Both the position numbers and the translations under genes were made by a program. The notes below the pieces were generated by a model. The model ran no database searches. It was not told where the DNA came from and saw only the letters and a program-made list of their open reading frames with translations. A stretch of 64,000 nt of DNA from Arenibacter arenosicollis (GTDB taxonomy: Bacteria > Bacteroidota > Bacteroidia > Flavobacteriales > Flavobacteriaceae). Numbering within the stretch: the first letter of the stretch is position 1; each line of letters starts with the position of its first letter. Positions 37,145-46,384 of this stretch are shown here, in pieces. The DNA is taken from the NCBI RefSeq assembly GCF_014397245.1, contig NZ_JACLHY010000006.1, positions 62,001-126,000 of the forward strand, in the 5' to 3' direction.

Positions 37145-40100
37145 TTAAAAATTAGCTTTTACCCCAACAATAAAGGACTTTGTAATTAAATATCCACTCC
37201 CCTGCTCCGGGTCTATACCTTCCGGCAATTTATCTACTGTAAACAAGTCGTTTCCTGCTACATATAATCGTAGGGAAGAAAATCCGTTTTCCCCAAATAT
37301 ATCTGAGGGCAAAGTATATCCTAATGTAATGTTCTTAACCCTAAAATAGGAACCTTTGAGCAACCAGTAATCTGAAAAGCTATTATAGTTGTTGCCCACA
37401 GCATTTTCTGACAAACGTGGATAAGCCGCATTTAGATTTTGTTCCGTAGTATTATAGGTACTCCAATAATTACCTGCGTACAGGGTAGATGGCGACTGCC
37501 AACTTTCTTGAAATGGTCTGATAAAAATTGGTGCAAGATTAAAGTTTTGTTGGCCCACGCCTTGGAAAGCCATACCAAGGTCGAACTTCTTGAATTCCAA
37601 ATTTAGATTTCCTCCGTATTGATAGCGCGGCAAAGAGCCTCCTAAAATGGTCTTGTCCAATTCATTGATTATCCCATCAGGCGTGCCGTCCGGACCACTT
37701 ATATCCTTATATTTAATATCACCAGGCCTAACTGCATTACTGGTCGTAGCCGAATTATCCACTTCGGCCTGCGTTTGGAATAATCCATCTGATTGGTAGC
37801 CATACCAAGATCTAAATTCGCTACCTTCTTCAGACAAAATATTACCATCAAATAAACGTTTCCCGTTTACATCGCCAATTATGGATTTTGAATCAAAAAT
37901 ATTAAAAGAGGTCGTCATCCTTAAATCCCCTATACTTTGCCGATAAGTTAGTCCAAATTCCCAACCCGTCGTATCCATCCCACCAACGTTGACCGTAGGA
38001 TCATCATAACCACTTAATGCGGGTATACTTAAATCCAAAAGCATGTCCCTAGTATCCTTTTTAAAATAATCTGCGGTTATGGACAACTTATTATTAAACA
38101 TATTTAGATCAATACCTAAATCCAAGGTTGTGGTTGTTTCCCAGGTTACGTCCTCTATGGCTAAGAACCGCTGGGCAGCAGATCTCACAGCTTGTACATT
38201 ACTGCCATTGGCAATCAAAGCATTACTAAATTGAAGTACCGATAAATATAGATAATTCCCCAATCTATCGTTACCAAGGCTACCATAGGAAGCTCTTAGT
38301 TTTAGAAAGGAAATGGCAGGGTCCAAGGCCTCCATAAAATTTTCGTTGGAAACTACCCAACCTCCGGAAACAGAAGGAAAAGAACCCCATCTGTAATCTT
38401 TTCCAAATCTTGAGGAGCCATCCCTTCTAACTGTGCCCTGGATGTAATATTTATTATTATAATTATAGGCCAACCTTCCGAAATACGAAGAATAGGCATT
38501 CTCCGAAACGCTTGTACCACTATCAAAAACCTTGTCTATAGGTGCTTGGTTCAAGAAAGGATAATCGCTGCTTACATATTCATTACCTCTTACCCCCAAA
38601 GTTTCATTTTGGGAAGAATATTCTTCATAACCTATTACACCACTAATATTATGATTGCCGTAGCTTTTATCATAATTAACAAGGGCTTGCGTGGTTATAG
38701 TGTTGTCGTTTGTCCTTCTCTCTATTAAATAGGTTTGGGTAGAGTTATGACCTGAAATATAATTTGGATTTGCCAATTGATTTGGGTCATCGAAGTCCCA
38801 ATACGGAATGGATTTATTAAAGAATTTATACTTATTAAATTCAAAATTAGGAGCTAAATTTACCGATATTTTAAGAGCTTCACTGGGTTTATAGAACAAA
38901 CCTACTTTCCCATAGAACAAATAATTCTCGTTGGTCTGATACCCTCCGTGATGCAATTCGGCATAAACATTATCTCCAGACTTGCTTTCGGCAATTCTGC
39001 CATCTGCCCACAAAGCAGCATAAACTGGTGCTGACTTTATAGCCCTAGCAGTGGGGTCTAAAGTAGGTCTGTCATCCTTTGTCAGCTTCATGGCAAAATC
39101 TAATGTGGCACCAAGTTTATCAGAGATTTTAATATCATTATTGATCCTCGCATTATATCTTTTCCAATCACGATGGGCATACAAGGCATCTTGATACTCA
39201 TAACCAAAAGTAGCATTGGTCTTTACCCTTTCCGATCCTCCACTTATATTTATGTTATGTCTGTAACCCGAAGAAGACTTTCTCAATATTAAATCCCTCC
39301 AATTGGTATCAGGGTATTGATCGGGATTAATGGCGTTATTGGCGGTATAAGAAGAAATTAAATCTTCTGACCAAGTAGGATATTGATTGGCATCATTACC
39401 ATTATCATTCCATGCCTTTTCATTATCCATTTCCATGTAGCGAATGGCAGCCACGTTTCTTCTCGTTTCTGTAGGGGAATTAATAAAATACTCTCCACTA
39501 TACCCTAGGTTGAAAACTTCACTTTTACCTCTTTTTGTGGTTATAATAATAACCCCGGCAGCAGCCCTGGAGCCGTATATTGCAGCTGAGGCACCATCTT
39601 TAAGTACAGAAATACTTTCAATCTGATCTGGGTTAACATCATTAATACTGGACACAGGAACGTCATCAACAAGTATTAAGGGAGCACTGTTACCCTGTAA
39701 AGTGGTAACCCCTCTAACCCTAATTTCATTTCCCGCACCAGGTTCTGAATTGCTCCTAGTAACACTTACCCCGGCGACCGAACCCTGTAAAGCATTGGAA
39801 ACGTTGGTAGTACTCCTTGCTGCAATTTCATCGCCGTCCACGACACTGACCGAACCAGTTATATCTTTTTTGGCCTGGGTGCCATATCCAACCACTACAA
39901 CCTCTTCCAGCCCAGAAGAACTTTCTTCCAAACTAACATTTACAACTGCCTGTCCATTAACGGGGATTTCCTTTGTCGCGAAACCAATATAGGAAATGGT
40001 TAAAACTGCATTCCCATTTTCAACGGTCAAGGAAAAGTTGCCATCAAAATCGGATTGGGTACCATTGGTAGTACCCTTTTCCACAATACTGGCCCCTGGC

Positions 40101-40561
40101 AAGGGAACTCCTGTATCATCGGTGATAGTCCCAGACATGGAAAAACCCTGTAATTTTGGGTAATTGGTGACTGTTACCGTCTGCACCGGCACTTCTTTTT
40201 TCTTAACTACAACCTGTCTATCGTCAATTTTATAATCAAGATCCGTGTTCGAAAATGCATTATCCAAAATAGTGGCAACATTTGCATTTTTTAATCGAAT
40301 AGAGATTTTCTTATTACTGTTCAATACATCATCCTTATAAAAGAAAACAAACTCGCTTTTATTCTGTATTTCCTTAAAGAGCTCTTCAAAAGTTACTCCG
40401 GTGACATTAATGTCAATCTTGGTTTGAGCATTGGTTAGGTTGGCATACACCGAACTGAGACCGATACATATAAACAATATAAATATCCTCATAATGGTAA
40501 TTATTCCGCGCCAAAGGGTTTTTTCACCCCACAAGGGAACGCGCTTGAAAATTTTATTCAT
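37145..40561 (-). CDS. SusC/RagA TonB-linked outer membrane transporter with STN domain
   Basis: An 1138-residue TonB-dependent transporter. A signal segment (about 1-46) is followed by a secretin/TonB short N-terminal (STN) domain (about 50-120), a carboxypeptidase-D-like regulatory domain (about 140-212), the SusC signature EEVVVVGYGTQ (219-229), a plug domain with GNSAPLILVDDVP and SVLKDGASAAIYGSRAA, and a 22-strand barrel ending in FIVGVKANF. The STN domain is the part that signals to a FecR anti-sigma factor, which fits the sigma/FecR pair directly upstream. The imported substrate is unknown. Confidence 0.96.
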   Translation of the reverse strand: MNKIFKRVPLWGEKTLWRGIITIMRIFILFICIGLSSVYANLTNAQTKIDINVTGVTFEELFKEIQNKSEFVFFYKDDVLNSNKKISIRLKNANVATILDNAFSNTDLDYKIDDRQVVVKKKEVPVQTVTVTNYPKLQGFSMSGTITDDTGVPLPGASIVEKGTTNGTQSDFDGNFSLTVENGNAVLTISYIGFATKEIPVNGQAVVNVSLEESSSGLEEVVVVGYGTQAKKDITGSVSVVDGDEIAARSTTNVSNALQGSVAGVSVTRSNSEPGAGNEIRVRGVTTLQGNSAPLILVDDVPVSSINDVNPDQIESISVLKDGASAAIYGSRAAAGVIIITTKRGKSEVFNLGYSGEYFINSPTETRRNVAAIRYMEMDNEKAWNDNGNDANQYPTWSEDLISSYTANNAINPDQYPDTNWRDLILRKSSSGYRHNINISGGSERVKTNATFGYEYQDALYAHRDWKRYNARINNDIKISDKLGATLDFAMKLTKDDRPTLDPTARAIKSAPVYAALWADGRIAESKSGDNVYAELHHGGYQTNENYLFYGKVGLFYKPSEALKISVNLAPNFEFNKYKFFNKSIPYWDFDDPNQLANPNYISGHNSTQTYLIERRTNDNTITTQALVNYDKSYGNHNISGVIGYEEYSSQNETLGVRGNEYVSSDYPFLNQAPIDKVFDSGTSVSENAYSSYFGRLAYNYNNKYYIQGTVRRDGSSRFGKDYRWGSFPSVSGGWVVSNENFMEALDPAISFLKLRASYGSLGNDRLGNYLYLSVLQFSNALIANGSNVQAVRSAAQRFLAIEDVTWETTTTLDLGIDLNMFNNKLSITADYFKKDTRDMLLDLSIPALSGYDDPTVNVGGMDTTGWEFGLTYRQSIGDLRMTTSFNIFDSKSIIGDVNGKRLFDGNILSEEGSEFRSWYGYQSDGLFQTQAEVDNSATTSNAVRPGDIKYKDISGPDGTPDGIINELDKTILGGSLPRYQYGGNLNLEFKKFDLGMAFQGVGQQNFNLAPIFIRPFQESWQSPSTLYAGNYWSTYNTTEQNLNAAYPRLSENAVGNNYNSFSDYWLLKGSYFRVKNITLGYTLPSDIFGENGFSSLRLYVAGNDLFTVDKLPEGIDPEQGSGYLITKSFIVGVKANF

Positions 40562-40619
40562 AATTTTGTTTTTGGTAAGTTAATGCTGCTCTAATACAGC
40601 AATGTTAATTTTTTCACGG

Positions 40620-40654
40620 CCGGTGGATGGGCAAACATCCTCCGGCTTTTTTTG
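40620..40654. other. GC-rich hairpin in the SusC leader
   Basis: Stem 40620-40629 with 40638-40647 (9 of 10 pairs) and an 8-nt loop. Seven T residues follow on the plus strand, where no gene ends; on the minus strand it lies in the transcript between FecR and SusC. A decayed version exists in the duplicate at 46301-46337. Confidence 0.65.
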
Positions 40655-40699
40655 TTGGTTTTTTTTCGAATTTCAGGTTTTTCTCATTTGCGTGTTGGT

Positions 40700-41788
40700 T
40701 TAGTTGGTTATAGTTATTTTGTTGTCGTCCGTACGTTCATATTCCAGGTCCGTGGCCAGCCCAATGGTCCCGATCACTTTTTCGATGTCCTCCTTCAGGT
40801 CCAGGTAACCGGAAAAGGTACCTTCTCCCCTAACGTCCTCGGCTATGTTTATCTCCACGTTGTAATAGCGCGAAAGTCGCTTCATGATGTACCTCAGATC
40901 ATCGTTCCTAAAGATCAGCACCCCGTCCCTCCACGAAAAATATTGGTCTACGTCCACTTCCCGTGAACTCATACTCTGTGTACTTCTATTGTAACTGGCC
41001 ATGGTACCAGGTACGATCTTCAATTGGTCCTGGCCAGATATTAAGGATCTTTCCCCGTAGCTTATCCGTACACTGCCACTCTTCAATACCGTATTTATAG
41101 ATCCCTCGTCCATATAATTGCTCACGTTGAACACGGTGCCCAGCACCTCGATCTCCTGGCCTTCCGAAAGAACCGTAAAGGGGCGCTCCCTGTTATGGGA
41201 GACCTCGAATATAGCTTCCCCTTCCAGGTAGACCTCGCGTTTGTGATGTGGGAAGACGGCCGGATATACCAACCTGGAACCTGAATTCAACCATACCTTG
41301 GTACCGTCCGAAAGCTGCACCTCGGACCTTTTGCCGTAGGGCACGATCAGCGTGTTGTAGACCACCTCCTTTTCCTTGGAGGCCTGTTGGTCTATGGCCC
41401 TGCTGTTTCCGATATCCACATGCTCCCCTGTGGACGAATAGTTCAACCTGGCCGTTTCCTCGTCCATGGCCACGTTCTCCCCGCCGTCAAGGACCAGTAC
41501 TACCTTGTCCGTCCCCTTGCCGTCCTCGGTGGCCGTGGTCCTGGCAAAATCGGATATAGTGGCAGTGGGGGTTTCCCTTAGGTAAACCAAACCGGCAATA
41601 ATGGCCAGGGAAGCGGCCATGGCCATGCCTACGGCATACCTGGCCCGACGCCTTCTGGTATTCAGCGAACGGACGGACCCAAGGATCCGGGTCCTTAATT
41701 CTTCCCTTTCCGCCTCGGTCAGCACTACGGGATCCATGGATCCTGACTTTTCTTTTCTCAAACTGTACTGTTTTAAAGGCAATCCCAT
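40700..41788 (-). CDS. FecR family anti-sigma factor, copy 1
   Basis: A 362-residue single-pass inner-membrane protein: a short cytoplasmic segment, a transmembrane helix (about 51-70), a periplasmic FecR domain (about 150-245, YGKRSEVQLSDGTKVWLNSG) and a C-terminal DUF4974-type domain (about 288-358). It should hold the adjacent ECF sigma factor and release it on a signal from the SusC STN domain. Only about 50 residues precede the membrane helix, shorter than the usual 80 or so. An internal ATG at 41737 is an alternative start and is the only ATG open in the duplicate copy. Markedly GC-rich compared with its neighbours. Confidence 0.9.
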   Translation of the reverse strand: MGLPLKQYSLRKEKSGSMDPVVLTEAEREELRTRILGSVRSLNTRRRRARYAVGMAMAASLAIIAGLVYLRETPTATISDFARTTATEDGKGTDKVVLVLDGGENVAMDEETARLNYSSTGEHVDIGNSRAIDQQASKEKEVVYNTLIVPYGKRSEVQLSDGTKVWLNSGSRLVYPAVFPHHKREVYLEGEAIFEVSHNRERPFTVLSEGQEIEVLGTVFNVSNYMDEGSINTVLKSGSVRISYGERSLISGQDQLKIVPGTMASYNRSTQSMSSREVDVDQYFSWRDGVLIFRNDDLRYIMKRLSRYYNVEINIAEDVRGEGTFSGYLDLKEDIEKVIGTIGLATDLEYERTDDNKITITN

Positions 41789-41861
41789 GAAAATTCAGGA
41801 CCCCCTACAATACTATAAGCAAGTCTTTCTCCCTATATAGACAGTATTGACAAAAGAAATA

Positions 41862-42476
41862 TTAAAAAAAAATGATTTTGATAAATACCCCCAGTAAAAA
41901 AGGGTGTTTTCGTAAAGCTTTAATCGCTCTGTAAATAGTAGTTCTTGCAGTTTCGATGGATATATCCATTATATCCGCTATTTCCTCGTACGTTCGCTCC
42001 TGATCAAATCTCAGGTATAGGCCTTTCTTTTGTTTTGGTGTCAAGGTATCCAGAGCCTCCTGTAAATTAATAGTCCTTTCAGCCATCCCTTCTTCCCGGA
42101 TTATATCTTCCTCAAAGGATTCTGTGTGATTTTTGACTAGACTTTGCTTAAATATATTGCCATCAATTTCTATTGGAAAGTCTTTTCTCTTGTACTGCCT
42201 ATTAATTTTCCGATTTAAGGATTTTATTAAATAATATTCCACATTATCCGTAAAGGACAATTTGGCCCTATATTTATATAAATCAAAAAATAAATCATGA
42301 ATACAGTCCATCACATAATCCTTGCTGCCGTCTTTACGCATGCCATGTGCAAATAAAATATCAACGAATCGGTCATACAACTGTCCGAGAGCAGCCGTAT
42401 CACCTTGTCGCATTTTATTCCAATAAATTATTTCTAATTTTTCGGAACTACCTTTTTTTTGGTCTTTGATATCCAT
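41862..42476 (-). CDS. ECF-type RNA polymerase sigma factor
   Basis: A 204-residue sigma-70 family factor. Region 2 covers about 25-90 (LGQLYDRFVDILFAHG and CIHDLFFDLYKY) and region 4 about 140-195 (LTPKQKKGLYLRF then TYEEIADIMDISIETARTTIYRAIKALR, a helix-turn-helix). With the FecR gene 73 bp downstream and the STN-containing SusC next, it forms the classic cell-surface signalling trio of Bacteroidota nutrient loci. The C-terminal hydrophobic tail is slightly longer than usual. No promoter is evident upstream. Confidence 0.93.
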   Translation of the reverse strand: MDIKDQKKGSSEKLEIIYWNKMRQGDTAALGQLYDRFVDILFAHGMRKDGSKDYVMDCIHDLFFDLYKYRAKLSFTDNVEYYLIKSLNRKINRQYKRKDFPIEIDGNIFKQSLVKNHTESFEEDIIREEGMAERTINLQEALDTLTPKQKKGLYLRFDQERTYEEIADIMDISIETARTTIYRAIKALRKHPFLLGVFIKIIFF

Positions 42477-42864
42477 ATGCCCAATACAAGAAATCCCCCT
42501 CCGAACTTTCCACTTTACCCATTTTAGACCCTATTAAAATAATCCTACCAATATTTTTCAACTATTTCTCCTAGAACTAATTGCGGGCTTTGTAGTTAAG
42601 TAATTGAATTACAGAACCTAATTTCATGATTCATCATTTGAGCCATTAAACTGTACGGAATAGGGTATTAACCAAATATAATCAAAAGGGTTAAACATTT
42701 AAAAAAAAGGGCCGGTTAAACAAATTTCCAGGTACTGACACATTAAACTTCAACACTCAGAAGAAGCAAATTATAAATTATTTTCAATTGAGAAGCATAA
42801 TTTTACATCCCCCCACGGAAGGGTTACAAAATCTCGAATACTAATTGGGATGTGGGGTATTACT
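42477..42864. other. Intergenic region upstream of the sigma factor gene
   Basis: AT-rich, no open reading frame that looks coding and no clear TAnnTTTG core in the sigma gene's direction. It presumably holds the promoter of the sigma/FecR/SusCD locus and ends at the terminator of the upstream oxidoreductase gene. Confidence 0.55.
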
Positions 42865-42906
42865 CCAACAAAATTAAAGGCCGTTCCCTAATTTAAGGAA
42901 ACGACC
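42865..42906 (-). terminator. Terminator after the second FAD oxidoreductase gene
   Basis: An 11-bp stem including two G-U pairs (42896-42906 with 42879-42889) and a 6-nt loop. On the minus strand it is followed by TTTAATTTTGTT. It separates the upstream oxidoreductase pair from the sigma factor operon. Confidence 0.75.
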
Positions 42907-42970
42907 CAATACTTCACATCATAATTCCTGATTCCACACAAAAGAAAAGGATTATTTCAAATTTTTTTCT

Positions 42971-44908
42971 TTATTCCTGATAACAACGCACTTCAAAAAT
43001 CTTGGCCAAGGGATCACCATTGGTCCTTGTTACCCTAATTTTCAATTGTTTTATTTCAACGGGATCAAAACTATGGTTAACAAGCCTTAAATAATTATTT
43101 TCATTACTAAGGAGTACTTTGTCAATATTTTTGCCTTTTACTTCAATACTATAATCCGACACAGTTTCAGGTTGTTGGCCCCTAATTTGGTTGTCATTTA
43201 CCCAGTCTTGTGCGGAAAGACGCAAAAAGCGGTCTAAGCCGGTATCAAACATTAGCTGGATTTTATTGATTTTTACCGATTTTTTCCAACTCAGTAATAT
43301 CCATTGTTCACCATTTTCCATATTGGCACACCATTTATGGGTATTGCCATCGCCAACTTCCCTATTATACCCATCAATTATGTTTATAGCCCGGCCATCC
43401 TCAGTTTCAGAGGAAGCTGAAATCTTGGCAGATCTGGCCAAATCATTTTTATCCTCATTTTTTACACCAAGAAGTGCCTGGTCCTGTCTAAGTAATACTT
43501 GTTGAAGTATTTTTATATGCTCGGCACTATTTCCTAGCTCAGTAGGCAGCATCCCATTTTTATTACAATAGTCCATTGCAGTTCCTATGGCCTGGCCAAG
43601 TATACTGCACGTAGCCATTACCCGGGTGGAAGACAAGGCCACGTGTGAAACACTAATATTTCGACCGGCAACCAGCAGATTATTTATATTTTTACTGTAT
43701 AATGACCTAAAGGGAATAGAATATGGGCCTTTTAATGGAATAGAGACATATGGTACTTCTCCAGTGGTGTCCATCCCACCCGGAGGGTGATCATCCAATG
43801 GCCATCCACCATAGGCTACTCTATCTTCAAAAAGTGTTGCTGCTTGGACGTCTTCCTGTTTCATGATATAATCACCTTCCACACGTCTACTCTCCCTTTT
43901 TCCTGGAATCATCCCTATGGAATCCAATGCCCAATTTTCAGAATCGGGGTGGTTCCCCGAATTCTTTATATAATCCCAAACCCCAAATAGAACAGCCAAT
44001 AAATCCTTTCTATTCTGTTGGCCATCGCGCACAATATCTATTTCACCACCTAATTCCAACCACCAATAACCGTATTCATAGGTTGAAATATTGCGATGTA
44101 AAAAATCTTTTGTCGTATACTTTCTAGCCCATTTTGGAGGCGTGTAGGGCATACTTTTATCATATTTCTTTGCCGTAAACAAAAGACTGTTGCCCATTGT
44201 TTTTTGATCCTCAATATCTACGGCCAGGGATTCGCCCCATTTTGATTTTGCTTCCCTTCCACGCATATATTGTGCGCCCGCTTGAGCCGCCAAAGTGGCG
44301 TCACCTGTACAGTCGGCATAAAATTTAGCCTTTATTACGGAAATCTCCTCTGTAGGTGAACAAAGGGCCATAATCTGATTAATTTTTCCATCTACCACCT
44401 CAGCATCGTATAGTGCTGTATCTAGCAATAGGGTTATATTCTCTTCAGAAATTAATTTATCGTACAAAATAAAATCCCACATTTCATAGGAGCGTTGAGG
44501 ATTTTGTACGGCTTCGGTCAATACAAGTTCTTCCAAAATACCGGTCTCCCTCCATATTTGATTTAACTGGCTGGCGCCAGAAATATGCATTCTTATTTCG
44601 CTACTGGCGTTCCCTCCCAACCTTGATCTATCTTGGATAAGAATTACCTTGCTTCCATTCCTGGCGGCGGCCAAAGCGGCACATATACCTGCCATACCAC
44701 CTCCAGCAATCAACACATCGGTTTCATAAAACTTTTTCTTGTAGACATCTGTATCCACAAGAATTTGTGCTTTATTCGAATTATCAGTGAACTTTCCAAA
44801 TAATTCCGCACCGTCCACAGCATCTTTGCCAAAGACAGATATTGGGCCCATTAAAAAAGCACCGGATCCCAATCCGATGGTTTTCATAAATCCTCTTCTT
44901 TTTGTCAT
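42971..44908 (-). CDS. Exported FAD-dependent oxidoreductase with C-terminal discoidin-like domain, copy 2
   Basis: A 645-residue flavoenzyme with a twin-arginine-like leader (KRRGFMKTIGLGSGAFL), so probably exported folded with its FAD. The FAD_oxidored domain starts at AGGGMAGICAAL (about 68-79), with LGGNASSEIRMH and SLYSKNINNLLVAGRN matching the enzyme at 30814. Residues about 490-645 form an F5/8-type (discoidin-like) beta sandwich, a likely carbohydrate-binding module; copy 1 instead has its binding module at the N-terminus. The FMN_bind-like gene lies 11 bp upstream. The substrate is unknown; sugar or polyol oxidation is a reasonable inference. Confidence 0.85.
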   Translation of the reverse strand: MTKRRGFMKTIGLGSGAFLMGPISVFGKDAVDGAELFGKFTDNSNKAQILVDTDVYKKKFYETDVLIAGGGMAGICAALAAARNGSKVILIQDRSRLGGNASSEIRMHISGASQLNQIWRETGILEELVLTEAVQNPQRSYEMWDFILYDKLISEENITLLLDTALYDAEVVDGKINQIMALCSPTEEISVIKAKFYADCTGDATLAAQAGAQYMRGREAKSKWGESLAVDIEDQKTMGNSLLFTAKKYDKSMPYTPPKWARKYTTKDFLHRNISTYEYGYWWLELGGEIDIVRDGQQNRKDLLAVLFGVWDYIKNSGNHPDSENWALDSIGMIPGKRESRRVEGDYIMKQEDVQAATLFEDRVAYGGWPLDDHPPGGMDTTGEVPYVSIPLKGPYSIPFRSLYSKNINNLLVAGRNISVSHVALSSTRVMATCSILGQAIGTAMDYCNKNGMLPTELGNSAEHIKILQQVLLRQDQALLGVKNEDKNDLARSAKISASSETEDGRAINIIDGYNREVGDGNTHKWCANMENGEQWILLSWKKSVKINKIQLMFDTGLDRFLRLSAQDWVNDNQIRGQQPETVSDYSIEVKGKNIDKVLLSNENNYLRLVNHSFDPVEIKQLKIRVTRTNGDPLAKIFEVRCYQE

Positions 44909-44919
44909 TGCTTTAATTA

Positions 44920-46074
44920 TTATAATTTGACATTAATATTTTTTCTATAATCATTCAATTTTTTGGAAACAAGTCGATATTCCTGTTCATGGGTAGTCAA
45001 AAATTGATATGCCTCCTGGGAAATTTCCTTATTCTCGGAATCCAATAGTGATAAAATTTCTTTAATTGATAAAGATGTAAGTTTGTCTTTATTGCGGTCA
45101 AGTATTTTAAAAGCCTTCTTTAATTGGGATTTATCCAAAGAGCCTAAATTAGAAGCCAAAACAGTCAGGGACTCCCCTTCTAGATCTCTATCTTTAAACC
45201 TATTAAGTATTTCATTTTGCATTTGAAATTCCACCTTTTTTAAAAGACTTATTATTTGTGATTGATATTTGACTGATGACCATACCCAGTCCGGTATTTT
45301 TTCAATTGCGAAATACGGGACATATGAACTGCCCCTAGATATCAATCCAATAAGGTAGGATGTAAACTTTTCATCCTCGGGGGCAATCTTGTTCAAAGCA
45401 TAGAATTGAAGATGGTAATTATCAGAGTTTAACATAGAAACCAATAATTCCTCATTCATCAAAGATTCGGTATGGGCCACAATTTTATCTGCCACTCCTC
45501 CATTTACTATGTGCCACAAGGTATGTGAACTGTAGACCGCTCCGCGTACTACTGCCCCACTAAGTGATTTATAGGTGGCTCCTGCCACACCATCTATAAC
45601 ATCCGATTTAATTTGAATACTGTGGTCTACTAAGTCCTCGGCCTTATAATTCGCAAGTAGAGAGGTTTTGTCCTTTAAAATTTCTTTCATTTTAACATGA
45701 TCGTCCGCAGTAAACTTGATATGATCAAATTTTGTAAATGGATCTAATGGCACTTCCGTATAATCCACGAAATTGCCTAACAGATCCCAATATACTTCGG
45801 CGAGCAAATTATAACATACTCCTTCCTCACAAACCGGGGTAACTACATAACTATAATACTGGATCGGCTCATTGCTGGAATTAAAAATTAAATCCACTTC
45901 CAGTTGTACGGAATCTTTAGTGTAGACTACAAACGCTCTTTCTTTTCCTGGGGTTGGATCTTGTACTTCCAAGGACATAAAAAGCCAAAGGATAATGAAA
46001 AGCACCAAAAACTTAAATGTATGCAAGAACTTGACAAACCTTATAAGACCAATAGAAATTTGAGCTTTTGACAT
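44920..46074 (-). CDS. FMN_bind-like membrane-anchored redox partner protein, copy 2
   Basis: A 384-residue protein anchored by an N-terminal membrane helix (about 18-36). It shares with the protein at 29653 a TPVC-x4-C cysteine motif (Cys82, Cys87), YWDLLG, a TKFDHIKF segment, an AGAT motif (164-167) like the covalent flavin site of FMN_bind domains, and a V-GA-YS....W-IV-G segment. The C-terminal half is helical and HEAT-like. It is the first gene of a two-gene unit with the FAD oxidoreductase (11-bp gap). A role in electron transfer from that enzyme is inferred, not shown. Confidence 0.7.
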   Translation of the reverse strand: MSKAQISIGLIRFVKFLHTFKFLVLFIILWLFMSLEVQDPTPGKERAFVVYTKDSVQLEVDLIFNSSNEPIQYYSYVVTPVCEEGVCYNLLAEVYWDLLGNFVDYTEVPLDPFTKFDHIKFTADDHVKMKEILKDKTSLLANYKAEDLVDHSIQIKSDVIDGVAGATYKSLSGAVVRGAVYSSHTLWHIVNGGVADKIVAHTESLMNEELLVSMLNSDNYHLQFYALNKIAPEDEKFTSYLIGLISRGSSYVPYFAIEKIPDWVWSSVKYQSQIISLLKKVEFQMQNEILNRFKDRDLEGESLTVLASNLGSLDKSQLKKAFKILDRNKDKLTSLSIKEILSLLDSENKEISQEAYQFLTTHEQEYRLVSKKLNDYRKNINVKL

Positions 46075-46384
46075 GAAATATATCCAGGTATCTTAGTTAT
46101 GTTTAATTGATTTAAATGTGGACTTCGAATTACAATTTCTATATCCGAAATATTGTAAAGCCATCTTCACAATTAACTATCATTTTTGATTGTATATTAA
46201 GTGTATTGGCCAACCTAGGTAAATAGTGATGACCATATTTATCATAAATTAATATTTGGTAAATTAATGCAGTTCTAATACAGCAAAGTTATTTTTTCAC
46301 GGCCGGTGGATGGGCAAACAAACTCCAGCCTTTTTTTCATAGATTCTTACTCATTAAATCCATTAATCGGATTAGTAAAATGTT
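46075..46384. other. Intergenic region between the second FecR and the FMN_bind-like gene
   Basis: 310 bp without a gene. Its right part (from about 46260) is the diverged copy of the SusC leader, including a decayed hairpin at 46301-46337. The left part presumably holds the promoter of the FMN_bind-like/FAD oxidoreductase pair. Confidence 0.6.

Larger units (their letters stand above)
40577..41868. repeat. Duplicated GC-rich FecR segment, copy 1
   Basis: About 1.29 kb, spanning part of the SusC leader, the fecR-like gene, the sigma-FecR intergenic gap and the last few bases of the sigma gene. It is matched by 46260-47556. The coding part is nearly identical (4 amino-acid differences seen), while both ends diverge. 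GC is about 55% in sampled lines against about 40% around it. Confidence 0.9.

Noticed and set aside
41248-41559. 103-residue plus-strand frame rich in Pro, Arg and Trp, repeated at 46933-47244
   Set aside because: It is antisense to the FecR genes; its presence in both places only reflects the duplication and the GC-rich codons of FecR.
41788-41840. Short plus-strand 17-codon frame conserved upstream of both FecR genes
   Set aside because: Conservation is explained by the recent duplication; no promoter or independent support for coding.
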